Below are positions 27,128-36,888 of a stretch of DNA of 64,000 bases, in pieces; within the stretch, counting starts at the first letter, position 1, and each line of letters opens with the position of its first letter. The DNA comes from Fibrobacterota bacterium. GTDB lineage: Bacteria; Fibrobacterota; Chitinivibrionia; Chitinivibrionales; Chitinispirillaceae. A program made the translations under genes and the position numbers. The notes below the pieces were generated by a model, which ran no database searches, was not told where the DNA came from, and saw only the letters and a program-made list of their open reading frames with translations. The stretch covers positions 1 through 64,000 of the forward strand of contig JAEZKC010000088.1 in the NCBI GenBank assembly GCA_023436205.1. The letters are read 5' to 3'.

Positions 27128-27160
27128 AACTGGGATCATACTTCTTCAAATTGAGGCAAA

Positions 27161-27190
27161 ACAGGCCGGGGAACCCGGCCCTGCTTGTTT
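27161..27190. terminator. Bidirectional Rho-independent terminator
   Basis: A G/C-rich stem GGCCGGG (27164-27170), loop GAA, CCCGGCC (27174-27180), flanked by an A run on the left and a T-rich tail on the right. It lies between convergent genes ending at 27127 and 27198. Confidence 0.75.
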
Positions 27191-27197
27191 AGTGCTG

Positions 27198-28052
27198 CTA
27201 TTTCAGAGACTTGAACTCAAGTCTGTCGGGCCAGTAGGTTACCCCTATTGACATAATTAGATACTTGCGGAAAAAATCCACTTTTTTGACAAACCAGGAA
27301 TCACTGTCTTTACCTACATCGTTGAGCAAGTCCCATCCTACCGATATCCCCAAACGGTTTGAATAGTTCTTCTTGCCTTTTCCTTTGCTTAAGGCAATAC
27401 CGGTGTAAAGGTCGTTGTCAAAAACATAGATAAATTCAGTTTTAAACATGCTGTAAAAATCGGTCCCTGTGAGCTGGCGGTCGAAACCGGACTGGGCGAA
27501 CATTGCAAATCGTCCCCAGTCTTCCACTCCTATTCGCACAAAGATCGGAAGCTCAGGGTAACGGACCTTAAGTATCCCGAAAGCAGCCCCCAGGGTGTTT
27601 GCAGTCTGATCTCTAAGTGAAAAACCGGCTCCTGCCAGACCGTCAAGACATTCCATACCGGTCCAGAAAGCCAGACTGAGCAGCCCTGACAGAAGCAGCG
27701 GATCCTCTAATTTCAGGTATTCACTGAGCAGCTTGTAGTTGAATTCAGAAGTGAGACTTGCTCCGACAAAATGCCAGGACTCATCCATGAAATAGGGCTC
27801 ACTTTCCTTAATATGACGGAAGGGGTTGTCCCAGTGAATTGGATTTTTCCAGTTTAAGTAGCGGCTGAGAACCGGAATACCAACAAATTCGAAAGCCAGA
27901 AGGCCTCCTCCGGTTGAATAGTCCATTATGGATTCCAGTGATGGAGACTCGGCCAGATCCTGCGAAAAAATTGAAATCTCAGCACTCGTCGTGTCTTGTG
28001 CCTGCAGATAAACGGCGCATAATGCCATCATAAGGAGAATACGTCCTCCCAT
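27198..28052 (-). CDS. Secreted/periplasmic protein, DUF2279 (YfiM)-like
   Basis: A 284-residue protein with a signal peptide (LMMALCAVYLQAQ). Its core, DESWHFVGASLTSEFNYKLLSEYL, resembles the conserved D-x-x-x-HF signature of the YfiM/DUF2279 family, and FWTGMECLDGLAGAGFSLRDQTANTLGAAFG is also in keeping. The C-terminal half is beta-rich and possibly a small barrel. The family function is unknown. A strong AAGGGGGG ribosome binding site lies five bases before the ATG. It is convergent with the YD-repeat gene across a shared terminator. Confidence 0.6.
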   Translation of the reverse strand: MGGRILLMMALCAVYLQAQDTTSAEISIFSQDLAESPSLESIMDYSTGGGLLAFEFVGIPVLSRYLNWKNPIHWDNPFRHIKESEPYFMDESWHFVGASLTSEFNYKLLSEYLKLEDPLLLSGLLSLAFWTGMECLDGLAGAGFSLRDQTANTLGAAFGILKVRYPELPIFVRIGVEDWGRFAMFAQSGFDRQLTGTDFYSMFKTEFIYVFDNDLYTGIALSKGKGKKNYSNRLGISVGWDLLNDVGKDSDSWFVKKVDFFRKYLIMSIGVTYWPDRLEFKSLK

Positions 28053-28393
28053 AGAAGCCCCCCTTCGTGAACCAATGTGCCATGTCTGCAGACGAAGCGG
28101 TTTGGTTGTTGCCAGCTAACTCTTGTGAGTCAATCCCGTTCCTTTACCCCTCCCAAGTGGAGGATCGTCATTGTATTAAAGATCAAAAGGCATACCATTC
28201 TGCCCGGTTCTGCTTTACTTACCGCCACAAATTCCGGCTTAAGGGCTTCAGTTTCATCACTCCTCAAAAAAATTAGCACGATTCCTGTTTCCCTCCTCGC
28301 GGCTAATGTTATTTTTCATCTCCCGACGTGCAGTTTGAACTTCCTGTTCTCTCGCTGCAGGTTGCCACCTTCAAAGAACGGAGTCGATATCCC
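28053..28393. other. Intergenic stretch before the pot operon
   Basis: About 340 bases between divergent genes. A frame open back to 28328 in phase with potA does not look coding. No strong -35/-10 pair, RNA structure or repeat was identified. Confidence 0.45.
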
Positions 28394-29506
28394 GTGAAGG
28401 GAAGTCAGGTTTCAGTCCAAAATGTCGAAAAGCATTTCGGAAATTTCCACGCCCTGAAGAATGTATCTCTGGATATTAAAAAAGGTGAATTCTTCTCTCT
28501 TCTGGGCCCTTCCGGATGCGGTAAAACCACTCTCCTGCGCATAATCGCCGGTTTTGAAGACCCCTCCACGGGCGCCGTTTACCTTGACGGCACAAATGTA
28601 ATTCCCATTCCATCAAACAAACGGCATGTTAATACTGTTTTTCAGACGTATGCCCTTTTCCCTCATCTCTCGGTATTCGAAAATGTGGCATTCCCCCTAA
28701 GGCTCAAAAAAGTGGCTCCAAAGGTTGTTAAGGAGCGGGTTCACGAATTTCTGGAGCTGGTAAAACTTCCGAATGAAACCCGTAAACTCCCCTCTCAACT
28801 TTCGGGAGGTCAGAAACAGAGAGTGGCCATCGCCCGCGCACTTATCAATGAACCAAGTGTTCTTCTGCTGGATGAACCTCTTTCCGCCCTCGATGCCAAG
28901 CTTCGCCAGCACATGCTTATCGAACTGGATGCTATCCACGATAAGATCGGCATCACTTTCATCTATGTCACTCATGATCAGCAGGAGGCACTCAGCGTTT
29001 CTGATCGGGTTGCTGTGATGAACGAGGGGCAGGTAGTTCAGATCGGCACTCCTTTTGAAATTTATGAAAGTCCCGAAACTCCTTTTGTGGCCCATTTCAT
29101 TGGCGAAACAAACTTCATGCGGGGTACAGTCACCGAGATTATCGGTGAAAAGCATGCAAAGGTGGAGTTCACTGATCTGGGTTCTCTGGTGGTATATCAG
29201 GATAAACCGCTGGCAGTAGGCCACAAAGTCAAGGTCACCATCCGACCTGAAAAGATTCGCATCTCTGCCGAAAGGCCCTCTGATCTTGTTGACAATGTAA
29301 ATATTTTAAATGGTAAGGTCGAAGAAATTATTTACACCGGTTTTCAAAGTAAATTTTTCATAAGAATCGGCACACAGACTCTTTTCAGAGTTTTCAAGCA
29401 GCATGTTAAATTTTTCATGGATGAAAAATCCATAAACTGGAAAGATGATGTGTTCATCTGGTGGAACGATCGGGACGGTTACGTGGTGGAGGTTGAGCCG
29501 TCGTGA
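28394..29506 (+). CDS. potA: Spermidine/putrescine ABC transporter ATP-binding protein PotA
   Basis: A 370-residue ABC ATPase. Walker A is GPSGCGKTT, the Q-loop lies in FQTYALFPH, the signature is LSGGQKQR, Walker B is LLLDEPLSALD and the switch His is in THDQQEA. The C-terminal TOBE-like regulatory domain runs from about residue 240. It energises polyamine uptake. GTG 28394 has GGAG ten bases upstream and gives the family-typical start; an earlier GTG at 28328 adds residues that look non-coding. The stop overlaps the potB start (GTGA). First gene of potABCD. Confidence 0.92.
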   Translation: MKGSQVSVQNVEKHFGNFHALKNVSLDIKKGEFFSLLGPSGCGKTTLLRIIAGFEDPSTGAVYLDGTNVIPIPSNKRHVNTVFQTYALFPHLSVFENVAFPLRLKKVAPKVVKERVHEFLELVKLPNETRKLPSQLSGGQKQRVAIARALINEPSVLLLDEPLSALDAKLRQHMLIELDAIHDKIGITFIYVTHDQQEALSVSDRVAVMNEGQVVQIGTPFEIYESPETPFVAHFIGETNFMRGTVTEIIGEKHAKVEFTDLGSLVVYQDKPLAVGHKVKVTIRPEKIRISAERPSDLVDNVNILNGKVEEIIYTGFQSKFFIRIGTQTLFRVFKQHVKFFMDEKSINWKDDVFIWWNDRDGYVVEVEPS

Positions 29507-30378
29507 GGAAGAATTATGGTCCCATTTATGTTGCGCCAGTTTCATTCTGGATCGGTTGTTTTTTCGTAATTCCAATTAGTATAATCGCATTTTACAGTTT
29601 CATGAAAAAGGGCGTGAATGGGGGAGTTCTGCTTGAACCTTCTGTTGAAGCATTCAAGGCTCTTTACAATTTCACTTTCTTCAAAGTGACATTTAATACC
29701 CTGATGGTGGCGGTTGCCTCCACTGCAGTGATGGTGGCCCTTGCAATTCCGGCTTCCTATTTTATAGCACGCAGTCGCTTCAAGAATTTTTTCCTGCTGC
29801 TGGTGATTATCCCGTTTTGGACAAACTTCCTTATCAGGATTTATGCCTGGATGGCGATTCTGGGGAACAATGGAATACTCAATAATTTCTTAATGTCAGT
29901 CGGGCTTGTCCAGTCGCACATTCAATTTCTTTACAACATATATGCTGTTGTTCTGGTTACGATCTACACTTATTTACCGTTTGCGATACTGCCACTTTAC
30001 ACCACCATCGAAAAATTTGATTTTTCCTTACTGGAAGCAGCTCGGGATCTGGGTGCCACCAAATGGGAAGCCATGGTGAAAATTCTCCTTCCAAATATTC
30101 GGGGTGGCATCACTACCGCGGTTCTATTTACATTTATTCCCGCTTTTGGAAGTTATGCGATCCCTCAGATTATTGGCGGTAGTTCTTCTTATATGCTGGG
30201 CAACATCATCGCACGTGAACTGACCGTAACCCGCAACTGGCCCCTGGCCTCCTCAATATCGATGGTACTCACGGTTCTTACCATCATTGGTGTCCTCCTT
30301 TTCATGAAACTTAACCGTTCTGCAACAGAATCCGTTCGCGAACCTGTCAGGGCAGAAGCTTCAGGAGCGGATCAATGA
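29503..30378 (+). CDS. potB: Polyamine ABC transporter permease PotB
   Basis: A 291-residue inner-membrane permease with about six membrane helices. The EAA loop that contacts PotA is LEAARDLGATKWEAMVKILLPN. It begins at a GTG that overlaps the potA stop by four bases, and ends overlapping the potC ATG, so the set is translationally coupled. The C-terminus is Ala/Glu/Asp-rich and short. PotB and PotC form the transmembrane channel for spermidine and/or putrescine; substrate preference cannot be read from sequence. Confidence 0.9.
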   Translation: MRKNYGPIYVAPVSFWIGCFFVIPISIIAFYSFMKKGVNGGVLLEPSVEAFKALYNFTFFKVTFNTLMVAVASTAVMVALAIPASYFIARSRFKNFFLLLVIIPFWTNFLIRIYAWMAILGNNGILNNFLMSVGLVQSHIQFLYNIYAVVLVTIYTYLPFAILPLYTTIEKFDFSLLEAARDLGATKWEAMVKILLPNIRGGITTAVLFTFIPAFGSYAIPQIIGGSSSYMLGNIIARELTVTRNWPLASSISMVLTVLTIIGVLLFMKLNRSATESVREPVRAEASGADQ

Positions 30379-31154
30379 AAAAGACAGGAACTTTTTCATT
30401 GGGGATGTTTACTCTTGTAATTGTTTTTCTCTATCTTCCCCTGCTTATCCTGATCGTTTACTCTTTTAACCAGAGTCGCATGATGAACTGGAGCGGTTTT
30501 TCTTTGCGCTGGTATGAGGACCTTTTCTTTCGCTCCGAAACCTTATGGCAATCTTTTGGAAACAGTCTGATTATTGCGCTTTCATCCGCAACCCTTGCCA
30601 CCGCGATTGGAACTCTGGGTGCAATCGGCCTTTACTGGTACAGCTTTAGGTTTAAGAGAGTAATACAGCTGGCTTCTTTCATGCCGCTGATGCTGCCTGA
30701 GATTATTATCGGTGTTTCCCTTTTGATCTTTTTCGCCGGACTTCATTTCAAGCTGAGTCTGTTTACAATATTTCTGGCACATACCACCTTTAATATTCCA
30801 TTTGTTCTGCTTGTGGTCATGGCACGTCTGGAAGAATTTGATTTTTCCATAATCGAGGCTGCTTATGACCTGGGTGCCCGGGAGATTCAAGCTTTACTGA
30901 AGATTATTCTGCCCATAGCGCTTCCGGGAGTTTTCGCGGGATTTCTTCTTGCAGTAACCCTCTCCCTGGAAGACTTCGTGATCACATTTTTCGTCTCCGG
31001 ACCCGGATCATCCACTCTGCCTCTGCATGTCTATTCCATGATTCGCTTCGGGGTATCGCCGGTTATCAATGCCTTGTCAGTAGTGGTCATCGCGGGAACA
31101 GTGGTACTTGCAGTTTTATCCAGAAATGTTGTGAAATATCTGTTTCAGAAATAA
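30375..31154 (+). CDS. potC: Polyamine ABC transporter permease PotC
   Basis: A 259-residue permease with about six membrane helices. Its EAA loop is IEAAYDLGAREIQALLKIILPI. It pairs with PotB and with PotA in the membrane. The ATG overlaps the potB stop (ATGA). It is followed 21 bases later by potD. Confidence 0.9.
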   Translation: MKKTGTFSLGMFTLVIVFLYLPLLILIVYSFNQSRMMNWSGFSLRWYEDLFFRSETLWQSFGNSLIIALSSATLATAIGTLGAIGLYWYSFRFKRVIQLASFMPLMLPEIIIGVSLLIFFAGLHFKLSLFTIFLAHTTFNIPFVLLVVMARLEEFDFSIIEAAYDLGAREIQALLKIILPIALPGVFAGFLLAVTLSLEDFVITFFVSGPGSSTLPLHVYSMIRFGVSPVINALSVVVIAGTVVLAVLSRNVVKYLFQK

Positions 31155-31175
31155 ATCCTTAATCAGGAGAATGGT

Positions 31176-32195
31176 ATGAAGCGCCTTTTCATCTCTGTGG
31201 CGGCAGTCATGTTTCTTTTAGCCGGCTGTGGACCTCAGAAACCAAAGCTTTACATCTATAACTGGACATATTACATTCCGGATGATGTGGTTAAGGATTT
31301 TGAGAAACAGTTCGGGGTCAAGGTGTATTATGACATGTATGCATCAAATGAGGAGATGTATGCAAAATTAAAGGCTGGCGGCTCAGGGTATGACCTTGTC
31401 TTCCCTTCGGGTGATTATGTCTCAATAATGATCAGGGAGGGGATGCTTGAGAAAATTGATAAATCTCAGATACCCAATTTTTCCAATCTTGACACAAATG
31501 TGCTTCCGAAGATCTCCTTTGATCCCGGTTGTGATTACAGTATTCCTTATATGATGGGTGCGGCGGGTATTTCTGTCAATAAGGAAAAGGTGGGTGAATT
31601 TGATAAAAGCTGGAGCGTTTTTGATAATCCCAAGCTTCAGGGGAGAATGACACTTTTAGATGACATGAGAGAAGTGCTTGGAGCCGCTCTCAAGACTCTT
31701 GGCTATTCTGTAAACTCTATCGACACAACTGAGCTTGAAAAAGCCAGAGAAGTGGTGATGCGCTGGAAGAAGGGCATTGTGAAATTTGATGCCGAAGCTT
31801 TTGGAAAGGGGTTTGCTGCCGGAGAGTTCTGGGCGGTTCAGGGGTATGCTGAAAATGTGTTCCTTGAACTGGACTCCGCCTCCAGGGGTAACGTGGACTT
31901 TTTCATCCCGAAGGAGGGTGGCCCCATGTACATGGATAATATGGTCATGCTCAAGAGTGCACAGAATAAGGAACTGGCATATAAGTTTATAAATTTTATA
32001 CATCAACCCGAAATTTATGCCCGCATTGCCGATCACCTCATGTTACCCTCCATTAACGTACCGGCCAGAAACTTTACAAAAGTAAAGCCTAACTATCAGA
32101 TCGAGGATCTTGCCAATTCAGAATTCAAAGAGGACCTTGGTGAGCATATTGAGCTCTACAATAAAATTTGGCAGGAAATCAGAGTTGGTAAATAG
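31176..32195 (+). CDS. potD: Polyamine-binding lipoprotein PotD
   Basis: A 339-residue substrate-binding protein of the PotD/PotF family, with a lipobox (LLAGC, Cys 19), so it is anchored rather than soluble. YIYNWTYYIPDDVVKDFEKQFG and YDLVFPSGDYV are the usual polyamine-binding start, and MVMLKSAQNKELAYKFINF the usual second lobe. It captures the polyamine outside the membrane and delivers it to PotBC. A good ribosome binding site, AGGAGAATGGT, precedes it. The operon appears to end here. Confidence 0.92.
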   Translation: MKRLFISVAAVMFLLAGCGPQKPKLYIYNWTYYIPDDVVKDFEKQFGVKVYYDMYASNEEMYAKLKAGGSGYDLVFPSGDYVSIMIREGMLEKIDKSQIPNFSNLDTNVLPKISFDPGCDYSIPYMMGAAGISVNKEKVGEFDKSWSVFDNPKLQGRMTLLDDMREVLGAALKTLGYSVNSIDTTELEKAREVVMRWKKGIVKFDAEAFGKGFAAGEFWAVQGYAENVFLELDSASRGNVDFFIPKEGGPMYMDNMVMLKSAQNKELAYKFINFIHQPEIYARIADHLMLPSINVPARNFTKVKPNYQIEDLANSEFKEDLGEHIELYNKIWQEIRVGK

Positions 32196-32255
32196 TGCAT
32201 CCAGGGGTGATGGCGTCCAGCCTCACCCTAATTATCCCCCATATAGGTAGATCTC

Positions 32256-33110
32256 GTGATTGGAATTGACAGTACAGATTTGACTGTTCAGGTTTTAGAT
32301 CCGCTGAACGACAGAGCTCGGCTGGGATCTCGATATTGTACTGGGGGATATATTTGGCAGGTCAGAGATCGCAGTGGTCGCGGTCTGCTTTCCGGACCAC
32401 GCTACCCTGATTCAAATCCACCCGTGTTCGACGGCCAGGGAATGCCTGAGGCATTTGAAACGCCACTCTCCGGCGCAGATGAACCAGTGGGGGGCGAAGT
32501 ACTTGTTATCGGTGTTGGCAAAGTCAGAAAGAGTAGTGGCATAGAACCCTTTCACCCCAGAAACAATCCTGAAGTGTTAGAGTTCTGCAACTGGGATGTG
32601 CATGTGTCATCTGGTTGTGTAAACATGCTGACTACGCATGAATCTGATGGACACAAGCTGCAGCTGGAACGATCGGTCGAAGTTGTCGAGAATCGAGTAG
32701 TCTCCCGTTCTCAAATAGTAAACCTGGGACGAAAAGATGTCTCTTTTTTCTGGTTCGCCCATCCTTTTTTTCCTCTTAATCAGAATCTTTCATGCGGGAA
32801 TATTGTACCCTCAGTTGAGCTGCCGCCAAATCAGGGCTACATGCTAAGTCCAGATGGTGCTGTTTTCATGAAGAAAGACTACCCTTGGCAGAAAGGGCTT
32901 TTCCAGCCCTTGGTGGCACAATGGGGCAAGCCGCTGGAGATTGTCAGTGCTCATCCGGTTTGCGGGCAGATTAAACTTCAGGTGGACTTTCCTGTCGTGA
33001 GGTTTCCTCTGTGGGCTAATGCCAACACCTTCTCCTTTGAACCTTTTCTGGAAAAAAGGGTAGTGCCTGGTGATTCATACTGCTGGTCGATCTCATACAT
33101 GTTCGGTTGA
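32256..33110 (+). CDS. Galactose-mutarotase-fold protein (DUF4432-like)
   Basis: A 284-residue soluble protein whose pattern of beta-strands and aromatic-rich turns (WDVHVSSGCVNMLTTHESDGHKLQLERSVEVVENRVVSRSQIVNLGRKD) fits the galactose mutarotase-like supersandwich of carbohydrate epimerases. Catalytic His/Glu residues cannot be assigned with confidence. The start is a GTG with a weak ribosome binding site. It sits 60 bases after potD and before the polysaccharide genes at 33196-36887; it may belong to either. Confidence 0.5.
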   Translation: MIGIDSTDLTVQVLDPLNDRARLGSRYCTGGYIWQVRDRSGRGLLSGPRYPDSNPPVFDGQGMPEAFETPLSGADEPVGGEVLVIGVGKVRKSSGIEPFHPRNNPEVLEFCNWDVHVSSGCVNMLTTHESDGHKLQLERSVEVVENRVVSRSQIVNLGRKDVSFFWFAHPFFPLNQNLSCGNIVPSVELPPNQGYMLSPDGAVFMKKDYPWQKGLFQPLVAQWGKPLEIVSAHPVCGQIKLQVDFPVVRFPLWANANTFSFEPFLEKRVVPGDSYCWSISYMFG

Positions 33111-33195
33111 CCTTGCCGGGGCATAACTGTATACTGTTATGGAAGTTATCTTCATGATCGCACGGTGATCTCCACTCTAATCAGTATGAGTTTGT

Positions 33196-34731
33196 ATGTC
33201 GCTTTTGCTAAAGCTTTTTTCAAATGCAGTTGATTTTCTGAAAAAGCTTTTGCCGCTTTTTTATGCCGGGCTGATTGTACTTGGTGGTATTTATCTTGGC
33301 TATGAACTGGTGAAGATTCCGGATCAGATGAAAGTTCTGGTTCTGTTCTCCCTCCTTTTATTCTATCCAGCGATGAGATATCCGGTGGTCGGAGTTTATA
33401 CTGCTTTTATTGTTTTGCCGTTTATTCCATACTTTCGGAAACTGTATTACCTGGTTTACCAAAGGCCAAGTGCTGATCCTCTGATTCTGGTTGGCGATTT
33501 AATAGTGGCCCTTTCCTTCATCGGTCTCTATTTCGTTTTTCGGGAGCGTCGGGACTATGACTTCAATGTGCGTACCTTTTCCAGAATCATGGTTTTTTAC
33601 ATAGTATACGTGATTGTGCGTTCAGTGCTTTATAATGAAACCGGTTCTGTTGCAGGTATGATGCGTGTTCGCTTCTATGCCCCGCAGGTATTGCTGTTTT
33701 TTATCGGGATTGTATTTGCCGAAAGAAAAAAACTGCATACTCATATAGGATATATCACTGTTGTAATCGGAATTCTGGCCGCTTTGTATGGTATAAAGCA
33801 GCTTTACTTGGGTTACTCCGAAGCAGAACGGATCTGGTTTTCCTCCATCTCTTTTCAATCGTTATTTATAGGCGGTAATGCCCGTCCGTTTTCATTTTTC
33901 CAGTCTCCTGCCTCCTATGCTGACTACATGCAGATATCCATGATTGCTCTTCTCGCATTGGCTGGCTCGCATTTAAAGATCAATCGTTTCTGGATATATC
34001 TGCTTTTACCCGTCTTCGGTTATGCTATTCTTATCACATCCGTTCGTTCCAACTGGGCAGGATTAGTTCTGTCAATTTTCCTCTGGACAGTTTTCTTGAA
34101 TCTGAAGCAGGGCAAGTATCGGTATGCGGTCATTATTTCCCTGGTTTTGATATTTTTAGGGTTCAGCTTCTGGGATGAAGTGATGCATGCAGGTTTTAAT
34201 CCGGCGAGATTGGCCAAGAACGTGATAGGCATGTCCAGTAACAGAGATTATCTCAATGTGCTCATTACCGATCGAATGGGTGCAGTGGTCAACCCCTTTG
34301 AAGAACATTCGATGCTGTCCAGATTGACTCTCTGGAAAGATCTGTTTGTTTACTCCCTAGACCCTTTTAAAGCTCTTTTGGGACGTGGAACAGGGGTGTT
34401 AAATGCAGATTCTCTCTATGTGACTTATCTGGCGGAGTTTGGATATCCGGGTCTCATTTTTATCTCTTCGCTGGTTATTATATTTATCTGGAAAGGTTTT
34501 AGAATATTGGATAGCCAAACTGATGACCATACACGAAATCTGGTAAAGGCTATTACGGTGTTCAATTTGACATTCGCTCTTCTTAATTTGACAGGAACTC
34601 ACATTCACGCCTTTCCGGGTGATACATTTTTCTGGTTTTTCAATGGTGTACTGATAAAAATTGCTTCTCTCTCCAAAGAGGAAAAGACAATTGAAGAAAA
34701 GGTTACTGATAACGCTGGATTTTCCTCCTGA
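33196..34731 (+). CDS. O-antigen ligase / polymerase family (Wzy_C) membrane protein
   Basis: A 511-residue protein with about 12 membrane helices and a large periplasmic loop. The signature NARPFSFFQSPASYADYMQ and the later LFVYSLDPFKALLGRGTGVLNADSLYVTYLAEFGYPG match the Wzy_C/O-antigen ligase superfamily. Such proteins polymerise or attach sugar chains on a lipid carrier. Which of the two it does is unknown. The ribosome binding site is poor. It overlaps the next gene by 41 bases (34691-34731), so the three polysaccharide genes are coupled. Confidence 0.85.
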   Translation: MSLLLKLFSNAVDFLKKLLPLFYAGLIVLGGIYLGYELVKIPDQMKVLVLFSLLLFYPAMRYPVVGVYTAFIVLPFIPYFRKLYYLVYQRPSADPLILVGDLIVALSFIGLYFVFRERRDYDFNVRTFSRIMVFYIVYVIVRSVLYNETGSVAGMMRVRFYAPQVLLFFIGIVFAERKKLHTHIGYITVVIGILAALYGIKQLYLGYSEAERIWFSSISFQSLFIGGNARPFSFFQSPASYADYMQISMIALLALAGSHLKINRFWIYLLLPVFGYAILITSVRSNWAGLVLSIFLWTVFLNLKQGKYRYAVIISLVLIFLGFSFWDEVMHAGFNPARLAKNVIGMSSNRDYLNVLITDRMGAVVNPFEEHSMLSRLTLWKDLFVYSLDPFKALLGRGTGVLNADSLYVTYLAEFGYPGLIFISSLVIIFIWKGFRILDSQTDDHTRNLVKAITVFNLTFALLNLTGTHIHAFPGDTFFWFFNGVLIKIASLSKEEKTIEEKVTDNAGFSS

Positions 34732-35746
34732 AAAGGGCGGAATTCAGCATTATCTGGAACAGATTGTTGAGCATACCTACACGGCAGATGATTTGGTCAT
34801 TGCAGGAGTTTGCAGGAACCATACCTCAAAAAAAGCATACCCCTGTCCTGTCAATTACACGTGCTCTTTTCTCCATCGAATAAACAATAAGTTTTCCCTG
34901 ATCAATATTCTTTTTCTGGCCTATAGGCATATAGTGAAGCAACACTATTTTGTAGAGTGCGGTAATGTATATGCGGCGGTTATTCCGTATCTTTTTTCAT
35001 TTTTTTATAAAGTCAAATATGCAGTCTATACCTACGGCACCGAAATAACCGGATTAAAAACTAAAAGCCTTAAAGCCATTTTTTTGAAAAGAGTACTTTC
35101 CGAAGCTGAAACTCTTTATGTACTTGGCCCGTACACTCATTCTTTGTTAAAGAGAAGTGGTATTGACAAAAAGGTAAAAGTTGTTTCACCTAAAATTGAT
35201 TATCAGCCCGCTTTGTTTAAAATGGAGAGGAAAAGTGACCCGTTTAAAATCCTTTCTGTCGGGAGGCTGGTCTATCATAAAGGGCATGATATTCTGATTC
35301 GAGCGGTTGCTCAACTTCCCTCCGAACTCAAATGGAGCTTGACAATAATAGGCAGAGGACCTCTTGAAAAAAAACTTAATTCCTTATCCGCTAACTTAGG
35401 TGTTCAGGACAAAGTAAACATCTATGCTGATGCAGATGATACTGCTTTGGAAAGCGAATACAAAGAGGCCTCACTATTTGTACTCCCGTCCCGGGAGGAC
35501 AGGAAGGGGACAGAGGGGTTTGGTATTGTTTTGCTGGAAGCTATGAATCATGGTATTCCAATTATCGCCAGCAATTCTGGCGGAATCCCCGATGTTCTTG
35601 ACAATGGAAGGTGCGGCGAATTAGTCGAACCAAACAGCCCGGAATCTCTTGCTCTTGCGATTCAGAAGCTTGCGACGAATCAGGATGTCAGGAGCGAATA
35701 TGTGAGGCGGGCATCTCATAGATTAGAGGAACACTATGTCTGGTGA
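34691..35746 (+). CDS. Glycosyltransferase family 4 (GT-B)
   Basis: A 351-residue glycosyltransferase with the GT-B fold. The N-terminal domain begins LLITLDFPPEKGGIQHYLE. The C-terminal domain starts at ILSVGRLVYHKGHDILI and includes the nucleotide-sugar site EGFGIVLLEAMNHGIPIIAS. A TTG at 34691 has GAGG upstream and gives the family start, so it is preferred to the TTG at 34661. It overlaps the ligase by 41 bases and the next glycosyltransferase by 11. The donor sugar is unknown. Confidence 0.85.
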   Translation: MKKRLLITLDFPPEKGGIQHYLEQIVEHTYTADDLVIAGVCRNHTSKKAYPCPVNYTCSFLHRINNKFSLINILFLAYRHIVKQHYFVECGNVYAAVIPYLFSFFYKVKYAVYTYGTEITGLKTKSLKAIFLKRVLSEAETLYVLGPYTHSLLKRSGIDKKVKVVSPKIDYQPALFKMERKSDPFKILSVGRLVYHKGHDILIRAVAQLPSELKWSLTIIGRGPLEKKLNSLSANLGVQDKVNIYADADDTALESEYKEASLFVLPSREDRKGTEGFGIVLLEAMNHGIPIIASNSGGIPDVLDNGRCGELVEPNSPESLALAIQKLATNQDVRSEYVRRASHRLEEHYVW

Positions 35747-36887
35747 AGGTAGACCTGTCATACTTTTTCTAAATCATTGGGCTGCTCATCTGGGGGGAGC
35801 AGAACTCTCTCTCCTGGATGTTATAAAAGAAACAGTTCGTTGTGGGGCACATGTGCATCTGCTGACATCTGAAAACGGTCCACTCATCCAAAAAGCCTCA
35901 GGGGTCGGAGCTACTTGTCATGTAATTCCCTGCAGTCACAATTTAGGACAAGTCAGGCGTGGTAATTTAGTGTTCAGTGCTCTGAAAAATCTGCCTTCAA
36001 TTTTTTCATTCCTGGCGTTTACCCTTCGAGTACATTCGGTTGTAAATCGGTTGCAACCTGCGATTATTCATGCTAATGTTCCAAAGAGCCATTTTTTGCT
36101 CATACTGCTGAATATGCTTGGCTATCAGGGTAAAAAGGTATTCCACATGAGGGAAATTTTCATTAATGGAACATTGCCATTTTTTCTTTATTCCTGGTTT
36201 TTTCCCCACAGCGGAAAGGTTCTGACAATATCCTATGCGGTTCAGGAAAGACTCCCTCTGAAAATGAAAACGAGATCTGTAGTTGTTCATAACGGAGTTT
36301 TAGTATCGCAAATATCCTCGCTTAACATTCCTAAAACGGATGGAGTAAGTTTCGTATATCTGGGCAGGATCGTCCCCTGGAAAGGGTGCCATATTCTTAT
36401 AAAGGCTTTTGTTTTGCTCCGAAGAAAACATCCTGACAAAAAAATATCTCTTACTCTTGCGGGAGGGAGTTACTATTGGGATATATCATATCGGGACCAT
36501 CTTGAAGAGTTAATCGAAACTGCGGGAGTTCAGCCTTTTTGTAGTTTACGTTCGCATATAGATGATATCTATTCTTTTCTCCCCCGGTTTCACGTCTTCT
36601 GTACGGCTGCACTGGATGAACCGTTCGGGCGCAGTGTTGCTGAGGCGGCAGCCTGTGCTCTTCCTGTTATTGCATTTAACTCTGGGGGCATTCCAGAAGT
36701 GGTTGTCAATGACAGCGGCTTGCTTGTGCAAGGCTGCAATCCTGAATCTTTTGCGGAATCAATGGAGAAATTCGTTCTGCACCCTGAGCTTATCTGTCGC
36801 ATGGGGTCGGCTGCACATGAGCGGGTGAAGCAGTTTTTCAACTCCTCAATGCAGATTCCGAGAATAGTTAAAGAGATATTTGAGTAA
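35736..36887 (+). CDS. Glycosyltransferase family 4 (GT-B)
   Basis: A 383-residue glycosyltransferase of the same fold as the previous one, with sequence distinct from it. Its N-terminal domain shows LFLNHWAAHLGGAELSLLDVI. The C-terminal domain has FVYLGRIVPWKGCHILIKAF and DEPFGRSVAEAAACALPVIAF. By context it adds a sugar to the chain handled by the Wzy_C-like protein. It overlaps the previous gene by 11 bases. The stop is one base from the next gene on the other strand. Confidence 0.85.
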   Translation: MSGEGRPVILFLNHWAAHLGGAELSLLDVIKETVRCGAHVHLLTSENGPLIQKASGVGATCHVIPCSHNLGQVRRGNLVFSALKNLPSIFSFLAFTLRVHSVVNRLQPAIIHANVPKSHFLLILLNMLGYQGKKVFHMREIFINGTLPFFLYSWFFPHSGKVLTISYAVQERLPLKMKTRSVVVHNGVLVSQISSLNIPKTDGVSFVYLGRIVPWKGCHILIKAFVLLRRKHPDKKISLTLAGGSYYWDISYRDHLEELIETAGVQPFCSLRSHIDDIYSFLPRFHVFCTAALDEPFGRSVAEAAACALPVIAFNSGGIPEVVVNDSGLLVQGCNPESFAESMEKFVLHPELICRMGSAAHERVKQFFNSSMQIPRIVKEIFE

Positions 36888-36888
36888 G

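Noticed and set aside
34661..34690. TTG start at 34661 for the first glycosyltransferase
   Set aside because: The product would begin with a basic stretch not seen in the family; TTG 34691 has a better upstream GAGG and family-like start.
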